A stretch of DNA of 64,000 nucleotides from Hygrocybe punicea (Eukaryota > Basidiomycota > Agaricomycetes > Agaricales > Hygrophoraceae), in the NCBI GenBank assembly GCA_963556145.1, contig OY744467.1, forward strand, positions 1,612,001-1,676,000. Reading direction: 5' to 3'. The position numbers were made by a program, and so were the translations under genes. The notes under the pieces are model-generated. The model had not been told where the DNA came from. It was given only the letters and a program-made list of their open reading frames with translations, and ran no database searches. This document shows positions 36,110-46,151 of the stretch, in pieces. Position 1 is the stretch's first letter; the number at the start of each line of letters is the position of its first letter.

Positions 36110-37279
36110 TCAGTTCCTCGAATTGTGAAAATCCTTCTGGTTCTGCCTCGTAAGCAGGGCTTGATGACGCGGCAGACCTCTCGTGACAGTGGGAATCGTT
36201 GCGTGTTGTCGAGAGTTCGGGTCGCATATCGTAATCGTTTGGTCCTCATTCGCGTAGTTCTTGACAACACTCTCAGTTAAGATGTCGAAGGGTTGACCGA
36301 GCAGAATGTCATAGGCAGGAGACCAGATGACATGCATCTGAAGATACAGCATTATGTTTCCGACACGACAAGGTACATTCCTCGAAAGTCCCAATGACTG
36401 GTCGATCTCGCCGTTCACGGACTGCATATTGAGCCTTATCATTGGGTTGTATGCTAGACCAAGATCGTGGCAGATAGTTTCCAACATTGTGATAATCTGC
36501 GATCCCGGGTCGACGATGCTCTCGACTTTTTCCTGGTCATTGACGGTCATGTAGATTGAGCGAAGTGTGTGTGACTCTTTCGTGACTACGCAAAACTCAT
36601 CCATATCTCCTGGACGAAGAGTGTTGAGATATGTTTCGTATGGGTCGCTTATGATGATAGGTTCGGATCGAGGATCGAGGTCGTCGAAAAGAAAATCGTT
36701 GCAAAACGGTAACGGGTCATCTTTGTTTATAGCTGTGACATGCGTATCGCGAGTGTTTGACGTCGTCACTCGTTTGGGTGTAATCTCTTTGCACGTTTTT
36801 TGCCTAACCTCTGGAGAAAGTGCTAAAAGTTCCTTCGTGAGCAATACACAAGGCATCTTTAACCATTGATCGTAAACCTCGTCTGCGATTTTCGAATCCT
36901 GGACCGGTGCCTTCATGCGATACGCGGCCTCTTTGTCTTTTGCTACCTTCGTCGGCAGGGCCGCGAAGTTTCTCTCATGCGGAGGGAGATTCGCGGGTTC
37001 GCGGGCTTTGGCGAATGGATGAACTAGAGGCTCGGTTTCTTTCGCTGGTGCAGGAGCCCGTACTTTGGGTTCTGCGACTGGAGATGATCGTTCGGTCGGG
37101 GGTGCGACTGGCGGGCATTCTTCGTGGGTTGGGACAGACCTCTTGCGTCTCGGAATTTGGACACCATCGAAGACCTCTTTATTCCTCAATGCAAAAAGCT
37201 CTCGCTCGAGGACGGTGATTCGATCTTCGGATGTCAAATGGAACGTCGCGGCTGGATGAGGGACATTTATGTCATACAT
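36110..37279 (-). pseudogene. Ty3/gypsy protease region, DPGSQ variant
   Basis: An uninterrupted 389-codon frame after gag: a charged, Pro-rich linker (ERSSPVAEPKVRAPAPAKET), then EEDF-like spacer, then an aspartic-protease fold: KVESIVDPGSQIITMLETIC (active-site loop), NPMIRLNMQSVNGEIDQSLG, and VIWSPAYDILLGQPFDILTE (the LLG flap/strand). The canonical D-[ST]-G is DPG here; I believe DPGSQ is usual in this mushroom clade rather than a mutation. The frame is intact, but the rest of pol is broken, so it is listed as part of a dead gene. Confidence 0.82.
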
Positions 37280-37477
37280 AAGTTGACCGGTAGTTGTCGC
37301 ATTGCTGGTAATCTGCGCGGCGGCTCGCTGGTTGGGATTGCGACGATGCCATTTGTCAATGTGATCGCGAAGGTTTGTTCCAGCGGCCCCTCGGGGTATG
37401 AAGGCTCCTGTGCCAAGAACGAGTCGTCCCTCGTGGTTTCACCTGATTCTTCCATTTGCGATGTACTCTTCGACATG

Positions 37478-38332
37478 TCAGCAGTTGTTTAGAAAATGGC
37501 CTAACTTGCCGCAAAAATTGCAGCTCTTGTCGACACTATTGGTTCGGGGCCCTTCTTGCGCACGGGCTGGAATTGCATTAACAGTATGCTGTTGGTCGTG
37601 GTTGGGGTGTGCGAGTGCTTTGATGAGGGTCGTTGCGAACCTATCCATAATCTGTGTGAAGTCCTCGGTTTTTACTGTCGGTTGCACACTTGTACTCTCG
37701 ATAGTTGGCGACGCGGTCGCGACAACATATAATGTGGGCGAACTTCCACGAAGGACGTACTGCGCAGCGGCATGTATATCGAGGAGGGGGTAAGGATCGT
37801 CGGGGAAGTGATCGGGATATTTGAGCTCTAAACGATGCTTGATAGACCGCCATAACGGCTCTTGAAAGCCTCTGATGAAGGTGCGACTAATTTCAGTGTC
37901 GGAGATGCGACCTTTCTTGCGAAGGAAAGACGTGACGTTGTAGAAATTTTGGAAATATGTGCCAAGCTCTGTCAAGTTGCGGATGCCAAGTTGCAACTGT
38001 TCGCCGATAAGTTTGTCCATATCAGCAATCGACCACTTTCTTTTGTCTTCGGCACCAGTATAGAGCTTTATAACTGCCTTCATGAAGTCGTTGTATGAGT
38101 GACCTACACCGCTCTCTGTAAGTTCTCCCCATAGGTCAGACAAGTCGTTGTCGAGGTAATGTCTCGCGAATTTCTTCTTTTCTTCGTCATCGGCGATCAC
38201 GCAGCTGGTGAATAAATGTTCAAGATCGTTGAAGTATCGCTGGAGTTCTCTCGGCTGAGAGGGGGAAAATGTCGGAGCCGTTGCATGTCCGCGAGCCGGC
38301 ATTATAGGAGTCGTACGTGGTGCTGCGGCCAT
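37478..38332 (-). CDS. Ty3/gypsy Gag polyprotein (capsid and zinc knuckle)
   Basis: Structural protein that packages the element's RNA. Capsid-like helical region: ELQRYFNDLEHLFTSCVIAD, KKKFARHYLDNDLSDLWGEL, YTGAEDKRKWSIADMDKLIG, LGTYFQNFYNVTSFLRKKG, RTFIRGFQEPLWRSIKHRLE. It ends in a zinc knuckle CNFCGKLGHFLNNC (CX2CX4HX4C). Start at ATG 38332 (MAAAPRTTPIMPARGH). The frame is intact for 284 codons and stops just after the knuckle; pol would follow by frameshift or fusion. The leader (38333-38785) abuts LTR C1, which belongs to the inserted 5 kb element. Confidence 0.88.
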   Translation of the reverse strand: MAAAPRTTPIMPARGHATAPTFSPSQPRELQRYFNDLEHLFTSCVIADDEEKKKFARHYLDNDLSDLWGELTESGVGHSYNDFMKAVIKLYTGAEDKRKWSIADMDKLIGEQLQLGIRNLTELGTYFQNFYNVTSFLRKKGRISDTEISRTFIRGFQEPLWRSIKHRLELKYPDHFPDDPYPLLDIHAAAQYVLRGSSPTLYVVATASPTIESTSVQPTVKTEDFTQIMDRFATTLIKALAHPNHDQQHTVNAIPARAQEGPRTNSVDKSCNFCGKLGHFLNNC

Positions 38333-38788
38333 CGTAGATACTGTTTCGGATAGGTCAGAGGTAGTTGTCGATGAGTTAGAGACAGAATGATTACATGGGC
38401 GATGGGTAAAGAAACGTGAGAGGCTGCAATCGGAATTGATGTTGTCTGAGGAATCGGTATGTCGGAGGGCTGTTCGAAGTTCTTGATCGAGTGTACAACG
38501 ATTGGTAGATGTTGTAGATGGTGAATCTTCGGTTGAGGATGAGGGGTATGGGGGCGACGATGGACTGCTTGGTGGTCTTTGGGTAGCTATGGGCGAAAGG
38601 TCTCAAGGCCTAGATCGGAGATGATATCGGTGGGTCGCAGGCATTGGTAGGGGTCCTGTGGTGATCGGTGATGGTGGTGAAGAATCTGAGGATGAGAGGG
38701 ATGTTAACAGCGAAGAGAAGGGAGAAGGTGTAGAAGCTATTTTTCAGAATGAGAAATCACCCCCTCGCGGTGTGATGGCGAGTTCTGT

Positions 38789-39382
38789 TGTAGACCCGGA
38801 ATGGGAATCTACGGAAATGGTGATCAGTTAAGAAGTGATCAGAGGAGTAAAGTCTTTCTGTAGTCTAGTCAATCCAACCTGAATCCAGGGTTCCGGATCA
38901 GAGGGGAAGTGAAGGGAGTGGAGTACGAAGACTAATATGGAGACGATACAAAGCAAGGACTAAGAAATAGAACTGAAGGGATGTAATATGATACGGTGTA
39001 ATATGATAGGATGCAATGTGATATGGTTGTAGTATAAGGGTACATCTTTTATACTACTGGGAGTGATCCTGTGCTATAGTAACCATGTACTACAAGCGAA
39101 GGCTGTAACTGATGGGAGTGGAGTGGAGCGGAGTATAGGAGGAATGGTGCTATGTACTAAGTAACGGGAAACGAAGATATATCATATGTAACTATATACG
39201 TAGTGATTCCGGGTCGTTAGAGACATCACATCTTGAGTATGAATGATTCTGGAGGGGGATCCGGAGTGGAATCGACGGAGACGACCGGAATTGGGTGGAA
39301 TCGACGATACATGAATGGGAATGGATGGGGACGATGTGGGATATGAAGAGGATTTGGGTCCAGACGTCCCGGAGCCTCTACA
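38789..39382 (-). repeat. LTR C1 (left copy)
   Basis: Differs from the copy at 43162-43755 at 12 of 594 positions by my count, all of them transitions. Confidence 0.93.
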
Positions 39383-39724
39383 TCTGGTCAGGACTCAGAT
39401 AGAGACCATCCCTGGTCGATCCATATGAAATAACGAAGATACCGGGGTCATGGGAATAAATCAGTGGAGGCGATGTCGAAAACGGACGGGAATGGGAGTA
39501 CAACGTGAGCGGAGTCGAAGCCAGTGGGTATCGAAGTGTCGGGAAGCAGTGGTCCGGAGCTACTGAAAGAGGGTGGGGCGAAACGGCTGGATAAAGGAAC
39601 AATGGTCACATGACAGGGCAACAAATACAAACAAGAAAACTTTTCAACGCGACTTCAACAATCTCGACAACACCTCAACAAGCCCAACAAACCCAACAAG
39701 TATCAATACCAACACCAAGACCAG

Positions 39725-41183
39725 ATGTCAACGGAATATGACAAATTCCTCAACAATCTCGATGCGGAAATGCTGCAAGACTTCGAGAGCGCCGTGGCCG
39801 AGTTACTAGAAGTCGACACGGCCAGAATCGATATCGTACGCGACGGATTCGAGAATGAAGCACGGCAATGGGTGGTGAGACGACGATGGGCCATGGTAAG
39901 AGATCCCGTTTCTGTAAATGGCACGAACTAACGATACCCGGCAGCGGAACTACAGGGGAATCTTGACGGAAATCCGGGACAATGGAATCGACGTGATGGA
40001 ACCGAGGGATTTCTTGATGGGTGGAGAGATGGTGGTGGAGGTCGAGGAGTGGTTGCGGAGCTGGGAGGACTACGAACGGGAACGGAAAGAGGCGAGGCGT
40101 CGGGAAGTGTTACAGTTGCAGGAGGAAAAGGAGGAAGCGAGGAAACAATGGGTCAAGGAGGCGGAGAAGATCGAGTGGAAACGGGCAGAGGAATCGCGAC
40201 AATACGAAGAGGAGATGAATAGGAGGGCAGAGGCGGAGAAGCGGATTGAGGTGGAAAGGGCGAAGGCGGCAGGGGCAGCAAAAAGGGATAATGCAGCCGC
40301 AGAAAGGGACCGGGAGGAGACCGCACAAACCAGCAATCACGGAAGCAAGGACGAGGAGGGCACCTGGTCCGATCAGCAACTACGAAAATACGAGAGGCTT
40401 CAAGCACTTAACGCGATCAAAAACAAAAGCTCAACCAGGATAAGAGGGTCAACCGGGACGACGAGACCATTCACAGGGACTACAACAGCGGCGACGATTT
40501 CTCGAATGCGAGCGGGAACGAGGACACGGAACCGAAGGGAAAGATTCCGGGGGTAAGTGATATCTCGTGGACTCGTATATCCGTTGTGCCTAACTAATCC
40601 GTAGTATATGCAGTCGTTCCGGATCTGGCAATGCGATGCGTGCGTGACCGCCAACGCGGTTTGTCGCGGAATCGAAGGGTACGCGTGTGACTGTTGCAAA
40701 AGGCTTAAACGACGTTGTGGACTGTCGATGAAGGGACCGGCCACCGGAACTGGGAAAGCGGAAAGGAAAGGGAAGGCGAAGGCGGGTAGTCCAAAGAGAA
40801 AGGTCGTCGCGAAGAAGATACCAAAGCCCGTGAAGAAGCCCAAGCTGCGGGCCGGAGAGGCATCGACGAATAAGCGGACGTTGACCGACGTCAAACCAGA
40901 TATGGAATCAGAGTGGGACGATGGGAGGCGAGGGAATCCGTTCAAGCACCCGCGGATTGGAGCCAGAATCAGCGACCACATCTGGGCAATGCACAAGATG
41001 GCGATGGAAATGCAGAGGGAGATATCGACGATCGCGGATGGCCTCTCTGAATACGTCGCGGAGGTCCACACAAAGCTAACCCGTTGGACGAAGGAGCTAA
41101 ATCGACTACATGCGAACCAGGCCCATATCCTGGGTCAACTCGACATGATCGACACGAAACTCGACGAAAGGAGAAGGGAGTAA
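39725..41183 (+). CDS. Accessory gene 3 (element C): coiled coil plus cysteine cluster
   Basis: Antisense to the element's gag, between gag and the 3' LTR. Exon 1 (39725-39895) gives MSTEYDKFLNNLDAEMLQDF and ends RRRWAM. A 49 nt phase-0 intron leads to exon 2 (39945-40552), which opens RNYRGILTEIRDNGID. The same position in gene 1 has an intron followed by TQYRKVTETWGEEAD. Exon 2 is a long basic/acidic coiled coil (EVLQLQEEKEEARKQWVKEA). A one-base shift near 40425 changes the frame to one ending GNEDTEPKGKIPG. A 52 nt phase-0 intron precedes exon 3 (40605-41183): WQCDACVTANAVCRGIEGYA, CDCCKRLKRRCGLS (cysteine cluster), a Lys/Pro-rich linker and a C-terminal coiled coil (DGLSEYVAEVHTKLTRWTKE). 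Unknown function; homologue of genes 1 and 2. Confidence 0.65.
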
Positions 41184-41262
41184 AAGGGGAATGGACGAAA
41201 AGGGAAGGGAAAGCAGAACGTCGAACAATGTAAATAAAATAAAAATAGAGTATATAATAAAA

Positions 41263-42960
41263 CTATAAACGGAAAACAGGGAGACGGAACGACGAGATAA
41301 AATAACCGGAATCTGGGGGTCGAGGAGGAGGACGGGACCGGAATACAACGGAAAAGAAAAGGGACCGGAAAGGACGGGAAACAAAGAGAACTAGAAACGG
41401 AAATGAAAATATAAATAAATGAGAAACGGGAACGGGAAGGGAAAGCGGAACGGAAGATGAAAACGCAAAAATAGGAGACGGAAACAGGTCTATATCCCCA
41501 CAAGAGTTTCTGAAGGAAGGTCGGAGGCGGAACGACGAGAGGAGGCGGAGAACTTCTTGCAAATATTTGAGCGAGGTGTCGAGGGGGCGGAGGTCCAAAA
41601 TGCAATGACAAAGTAGAATGAAGACGGAAACGAGGAACAATAAAAATTTGAGAACCAGAGTGCTGACACCAACACGATCCCATATAACGGGTGTGCCGCG
41701 TGACGGGTCTAAAAACGACAGGGTGCCCCAAGCGGGCGAAGACAGAACCGACAACAATACGGGAGCAGATACGACAAGGGGAACCGGGAACGAAGGGGTC
41801 GACATAACGGAATCGGAACCGGAATCGAAATCAAATACAAGGGGTGGAATGGAGTCCAGAATGGGAACAGGTACGGAATACTCAACCAAAGTCGACGGAA
41901 TCTCAGTAGACGGTGACGGAGGACAATATGGCAGCAATATCGGGGACGGAATATTTATTTCTGAAGAATCCGAGGACAATGGGAGCGGGTCTGGTACGAG
42001 TTCGTGGACGGAAAGCGGAGGGGTCGAAAGAGGAGACGACGGGGATGAAATAGGAAACAAATTGGATAAATCGGTGACCGGCATCGATAATTCGGGAAGG
42101 GGATCGGACGGGGATGGCACGGGACTGGATGACAAAACCTGTAAACAAATAACGGTCTCGATGGGCACTGGAATAGACGGGGACGGGGAACACAATGACG
42201 GGGATGGAGTATACGAAGGACCGGAATGAACATGGGGGACGGAATGAATGACAGTGGGTGGGATCGAGGACAGGATCGAGGACGGGATCTGTTCCAGAGG
42301 TGAAATGACTGTGACAGGTATGGGTGCGGGACCGGAATCGGGACTGGAAATGGCAATGGGGGCTGCAGTGACAATGGACTCCGGAACGGAATGGTAACCA
42401 GAAAGGAGAAACAACGTGGCGTCGTGGAAAATATCAACCGGGTACGGATCGTCGTGGTAATGACTGGGAAGAAGGTAATGAAGTTGCTCTTCAACACGTT
42501 GACGAAGATCTGAGTCAAATCCATTGGCAAAATACTCATTCCGTTGCTTGTCCGATAAACGGCTGTTGTCGTATAGTACTCCGGATATGCATATGAAGTC
42601 CCGGAAATATTGTCCTAAGTTCGTCTTGTTCTCTATACCATAATCCAATTGTCGTTTAACCAATTGTTCGAGATTCGTGATCGTATACCGAATACTGTCC
42701 GTGGCACCGGGATAGAAGGCGAAAACGGCATGTCGGAAAGCGATGAAGTCCTTTGCTGAAGCGGCGGGTAGGGTAGACCAAAGTTCGTAATCATCGTTAT
42801 TGAGGTACCGGAGCGTGTAGCGAATTTTCATAGTGTCCGTGAGTCCACAGTTGGAGCCGAGCATGTCAATTTTGTCAAATAAGCAGGGAAGGTCATGTTC
42901 GTCACCGTGAAACGTCGGGGCTGAACGATCACCTCGGAGAGGCATCAATCCGTGTGTCAT
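41263..42960 (-). CDS. Gag-like protein of LTR element C
   Basis: 565-codon frame. The first 200 residues are a retrotransposon capsid-like domain: FHGDEHDLPCLFDKIDMLGS, MKIRYTLRYLNNDDYELWST, FRHAVFAFYPGATDSIRYTI, LVKRQLDYGIENKTNLGQYF, EYFANGFDSDLRQRVEEQLH. It parallels the Gag at 38332 domain by domain, including YHDDPYPVDIFHDATLFLLS against FPDDPYPLLDIHAAAQYVLR. The remainder is Ser/Pro/Val-rich low complexity; no zinc knuckle is seen. The last 200 codons look unlike coding DNA and the true end may be earlier, near 41700. It starts at ATG 42960, about 200 bp inside LTR C2. Confidence 0.7.
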   Translation of the reverse strand: MTHGLMPLRGDRSAPTFHGDEHDLPCLFDKIDMLGSNCGLTDTMKIRYTLRYLNNDDYELWSTLPAASAKDFIAFRHAVFAFYPGATDSIRYTITNLEQLVKRQLDYGIENKTNLGQYFRDFICISGVLYDNSRLSDKQRNEYFANGFDSDLRQRVEEQLHYLLPSHYHDDPYPVDIFHDATLFLLSGYHSVPESIVTAAPIAISSPDSGPAPIPVTVISPLEQIPSSILSSIPPTVIHSVPHVHSGPSYTPSPSLCSPSPSIPVPIETVICLQVLSSSPVPSPSDPLPELSMPVTDLSNLFPISSPSSPLSTPPLSVHELVPDPLPLSSDSSEINIPSPILLPYCPPSPSTEIPSTLVEYSVPVPILDSIPPLVFDFDSGSDSVMSTPSFPVPLVVSAPVLLSVLSSPAWGTLSFLDPSRGTPVIWDRVGVSTLVLKFLLFLVSVFILLCHCILDLRPLDTSLKYLQEVLRLLSSFRLRPSFRNSCGDIDLFPSPIFAFSSSVPLSLPVPVSHLFIFSFPFLVLFVSRPFRSLFFSVVFRSRPPPRPPDSGYFISSFRLPVFRL

Positions 42961-43161
42961 GTCGGGGAATTTCCAAATCGGGAAGCGGGCCGGGTCGGGG
43001 AGGTATGAGGAAGGGGTCGAAGTCGTAAGCGGGGCTGAGCGATTAGAGTCGGGAACAAAAGAAAAACATCATGAAAGTCAAACCCGACGGTGGGGAGGGT
43101 ATGAAAAGACAAAAGAAATAAACTCCTTGCGGTGGGCTCCAGTTGTGACGGCGAGTTCTGT

Positions 43162-43755
43162 TGTAGACCTGGAATGGGAATCTACGGAAATGGTGATCAG
43201 CTAAGAAGTGATCAGAGGAGTAAAGTCTTTCTGTAGTCTAGTCAATCCAACCTGAATCCAGGGTTCCGGATCAGAGGGGAAGTGAAGGGAGTGGAGTATG
43301 AAGACTAATATGGAGACGATACAAAGCAAGGACTAAGAAATAGAACTGAAGGGATGTAATATGATACGGTGTAATATGATAGGATGCAATGTGATATGGT
43401 TGTAGTATAAGGGTACATCTTTTATACTACTGGGAGTGATCCTGTGCTATAGTAACCATGTACTACAAGCGAAGGCTGTAACTGATGGGAGTGGAGTGGA
43501 GCGGAGTATAGGAGGAATGGTGCTATGTACTAAGTAACAGGAAACGAAGATATATCATATGTAACTATATACGTAGTGATTCTGGGTCGTTAGAGACATC
43601 GCATCTTGAGTATGAATGATTCTGGAGGGGGATCCGGAGCGGAATCGACAGAGACGACTGGAATCGGGTGGAATCGACAATACATGAATGGGAATGGATG
43701 GGGACGATGTGGGATATGAAGAGGATTTGGGTCCAGACGTCCCAGAGCCTCTACA
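43162..43755 (-). repeat. LTR C2 (right copy, 5' LTR)
   Basis: Same sequence as LTR C1 apart from 12 transitions. The adjacent leader (43125-43161) contains CTGGAGCCCACCGC on the minus strand, the same motif as beside LTR B. Confidence 0.93.
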
Positions 43756-43771
43756 GCGGTGGGCTCCAAAA

Positions 43772-44533
43772 TGATACGCTAATCGAGGTGCTGTGCACTA
43801 ACAACATTCTTCGACTGGTCAGATTGCGAGTAAGTGAAGTGAAGTGGAATAACTTCTATGAGTCTCGCGACAATCGCGATCGATAGTGCGACTTTGGCGA
43901 TTAAAGTCGCGGCGACTAAAGAAGATCGACTTAAAGAACTACGGTCGGGGATGGTCGAATGTGAGGAAAGTAAAGTCATATTGGAGTTCGAAAGGTATAA
44001 TTGAGTGGGGAGACGGGAACGATGCGCTTTAGTTTGCTGTTTCTACGTGTAATCTAACAGCTATTTTATACGAAGATGGTTGGAGATCAGAGACGAAGTG
44101 AGAAAGTTGTGTAAAGAAAGAAACCTAGTCTAATAGGGGTCGAAAGAAAGGACTGCATATCAATCACATGTAAACGCAGTCAAAAGAGGTGGTGAAAGGA
44201 AGATGAGGATGATCCTGTAACAAAGGAAGAACAAAGGAGTTGGATGGAAGAAAGGGAATAGGTACTCTAAACGAGTTAGTGTATCTAAGATGAAATGGGG
44301 TGTTACTGTTATGAAAGGTGAACTATTATGCGAGGGTCCGGGGCTCGATCCGATTCGGGGGTTTCTCTATCTTGGTCCACGATGTCGTCGGAGATGATCG
44401 CGATATGATCGAGAAGTCGTACTAGTTGTCACGAGCCATCGCGAAGTCGCAAGATGTCGGACTTGTTTTTGAAGGATAGTATAAATCTGTCCGATTCGTC
44501 GATTCGGTGGCCAGCATGTATGAGTGCGTATCA
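43772..44533 (-). repeat. LTR B, right copy (5' LTR), 762 bp
   Basis: Matches 24814-26405 but lacks the internal 836 bp; the join reads GTAAACGCAGTC at about 44170. Confidence 0.92.
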
Positions 44534-46151
44534 ATGTGCCCCATTGCACACCCTTTTTAGACCCTAAAGGCCCAATGACACTTCTGATGTCCTATGGCCC
44601 CACCCCACCCAACGTTGTCCAAGAAGCACCATCGATGTCCATTTCTGACACCCAACAGCCACCTGCATACACCTGTGTCACCATTTTTTCACCCCCCAGT
44701 CTTCAGTCCCCCAGCCACACACATATCCATCCAAGCCACCATGCTCACACTCAATGACCCAGCACCTCATTTCTGCCCAAACAAGCCCCTGTTGCTGTCC
44801 ATATGGATATCCCATGGACCTGCCACATTGTCACTGTTGGACCTCGTTTTCTTGTGTAGCCCAACCCCACACAGACCCATTTGACTTCCCGCACCTTCAT
44901 CCCACTGGCTAGAACCTCCCATTCCCCTTTGTTGTAATAAATGAGCCCTCACCATCATTTTCAGACACCCCGGCCATGTGCCACGTCACCATTGCACAGC
45001 CCCATTCTGCCAGCACATCTGGCCCTGGGCCAACTAGCCAAACTCGTGGCCCACCTGTCTGCAACCCCAGAGCACCCTGTGCCAATCACCACCCTAAATG
45101 AACCATCCCCACAGTTTTTCGAACCCCACCGCGTTCTGCCACATCACTACTACTGTTGCATGCACCATACCTGGCCCTGCGAGCCCCTGTTCAGCTCCCC
45201 ACAGCCTCATTCTCGACCCTGGCGACTGCCCTGGACCTGTAGGAATGAAATGAGTCAGCCCCCCATGCACCCTCGTTCAGTTGTATACCACCCCACTATC
45301 AACCCCAACAGTGATGTGCACCCCCCACAGACCCAAACAAGTCACTGCAATGACCACTTTGCATGTCAGTGCTAGTCCCCTGTCTCCTGTATGTTTCTTT
45401 TATCTCCATTTTCACTATGCCCTGCCCAGTTCTATCCCATCCCCACCCACGATATTTATTGGATACCTAAGCATCATGTAACTACGAATCCCTACTACCC
45501 TACAAAGCCCATGTTTACCCGATTTCTGTCAACACCATTACCTTATCAACCACCAGAACTTTCACCTGTGCCATGTCACTTGCTAGGATGATTTGAGGGA
45601 TCTTTGACCTTGTGTTGTAAGCCCAAACCATTGCAAGGGAGGCATTTGAAGAGTATGAGTTTGAGAAGGAGAGCCTTGTATAGTTTGGTCATCTACCATA
45701 TCCTGCGTGAGGACGACTTCCTGCTTCATGATATAAGGCTGCAGCCTTGACTTGAGGCATTCTGAGGGACTGGGAGTTGTGGCTTTAGAGTTTTTTGGTC
45801 TGTTTTTGTTTGTTTTGTGTTCTTTTTTCATAGCAGTATGGTGATGAGGGTGTTGCCATGTGGAGGAGGGACACTTGATGTGGTTGTGCCTGAGTCATCA
45901 CATGACCAGGCTCCCATGGTTGGTCCTAGTTAGTAGCATTCCAGATGTAGTAGTCAGTTCAGTTCAGCCTTTATCCAGTTGTTCCACCCATTCCTGCGTG
46001 AGCACCTGGAGAGGTCCCTCAGGACCTCTCTACTGTCCACCTCATGCCTACTCAGTATGACTTAAGGAAGTAGCTAAACTACTTCAAGAGTTCACACCTC
46101 CGGTCCTCTGAATAACTCTGCTCCATCTGGAGTTACTTGCACATCTCTAAC
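44534..46151 (+). mobile_element. LTR-element remnant, right part
   Basis: CCCCA/CCCAC-rich interior (44540-45370) with Pro/His-rich frames of no recognisable domain. It is followed by a purine-rich tract (GTGGAGGAGGGACACTTGA, ending about 45878) and an LTR-like block (45880-46151) that ends CTCTAACA and repeats 24371-24528. The purine tract directly before the LTR-like block fits a polypurine tract. Confidence 0.5.

Larger units (their letters stand above)
38789..43755 (-). mobile_element. 5 kb LTR element C nested in the Ty3 element's leader
   Basis: Direct repeats 38789-39382 and 43162-43755 (594 bp each, TGTAGA...TCTACA) bracket a gag gene (minus) and an antisense accessory gene (plus). 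I find no reverse transcriptase or integrase, so it is probably non-autonomous. It sits between the host primer-binding region (...CCACCGC) and the host leader, where CACCGC recurs after 16 extra bases (ACAGAACTCGCCATCA on the minus strand). Those bases match the element's own leader just past its 5' LTR. Confidence 0.75.
24814..44533 (-). mobile_element. Ty3/gypsy LTR retrotransposon, 19.7 kb with nested insertions
   Basis: Flanked by LTRs that begin TGATACGC and end GCGTATCA, with a 4 bp duplication ATGT (24810-24813, 44534-44537). Gag-pol lies on the minus strand (38332 to 32542). Two plus-strand accessory genes (26570-27609 and 31656-32306) lie between pol and the left (3') LTR. It contains a MULE (27616-31238) and a second LTR element (38789-43755) inserted just inside the right (5') LTR. 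The 16 bp between that LTR and the inserted element end in TGGAGCCCACCGC, which I take as the primer-binding region. Without insertions it would be about 11 kb. Confidence 0.85.

Noticed and set aside
38789..39382. Treating LTR C1 as the 5' LTR of the Ty3 element with gag at 38332
   Set aside because: No third copy of LTR C is found past the pol 3' end, whereas LTR B brackets the whole unit with a small duplication; nesting of element C explains the arrangement better.
41618..42229. 203-codon Gly/Asp-rich plus-strand frame
   Set aside because: It is the complement of the low-complexity C-terminal half of the gag gene of element C.
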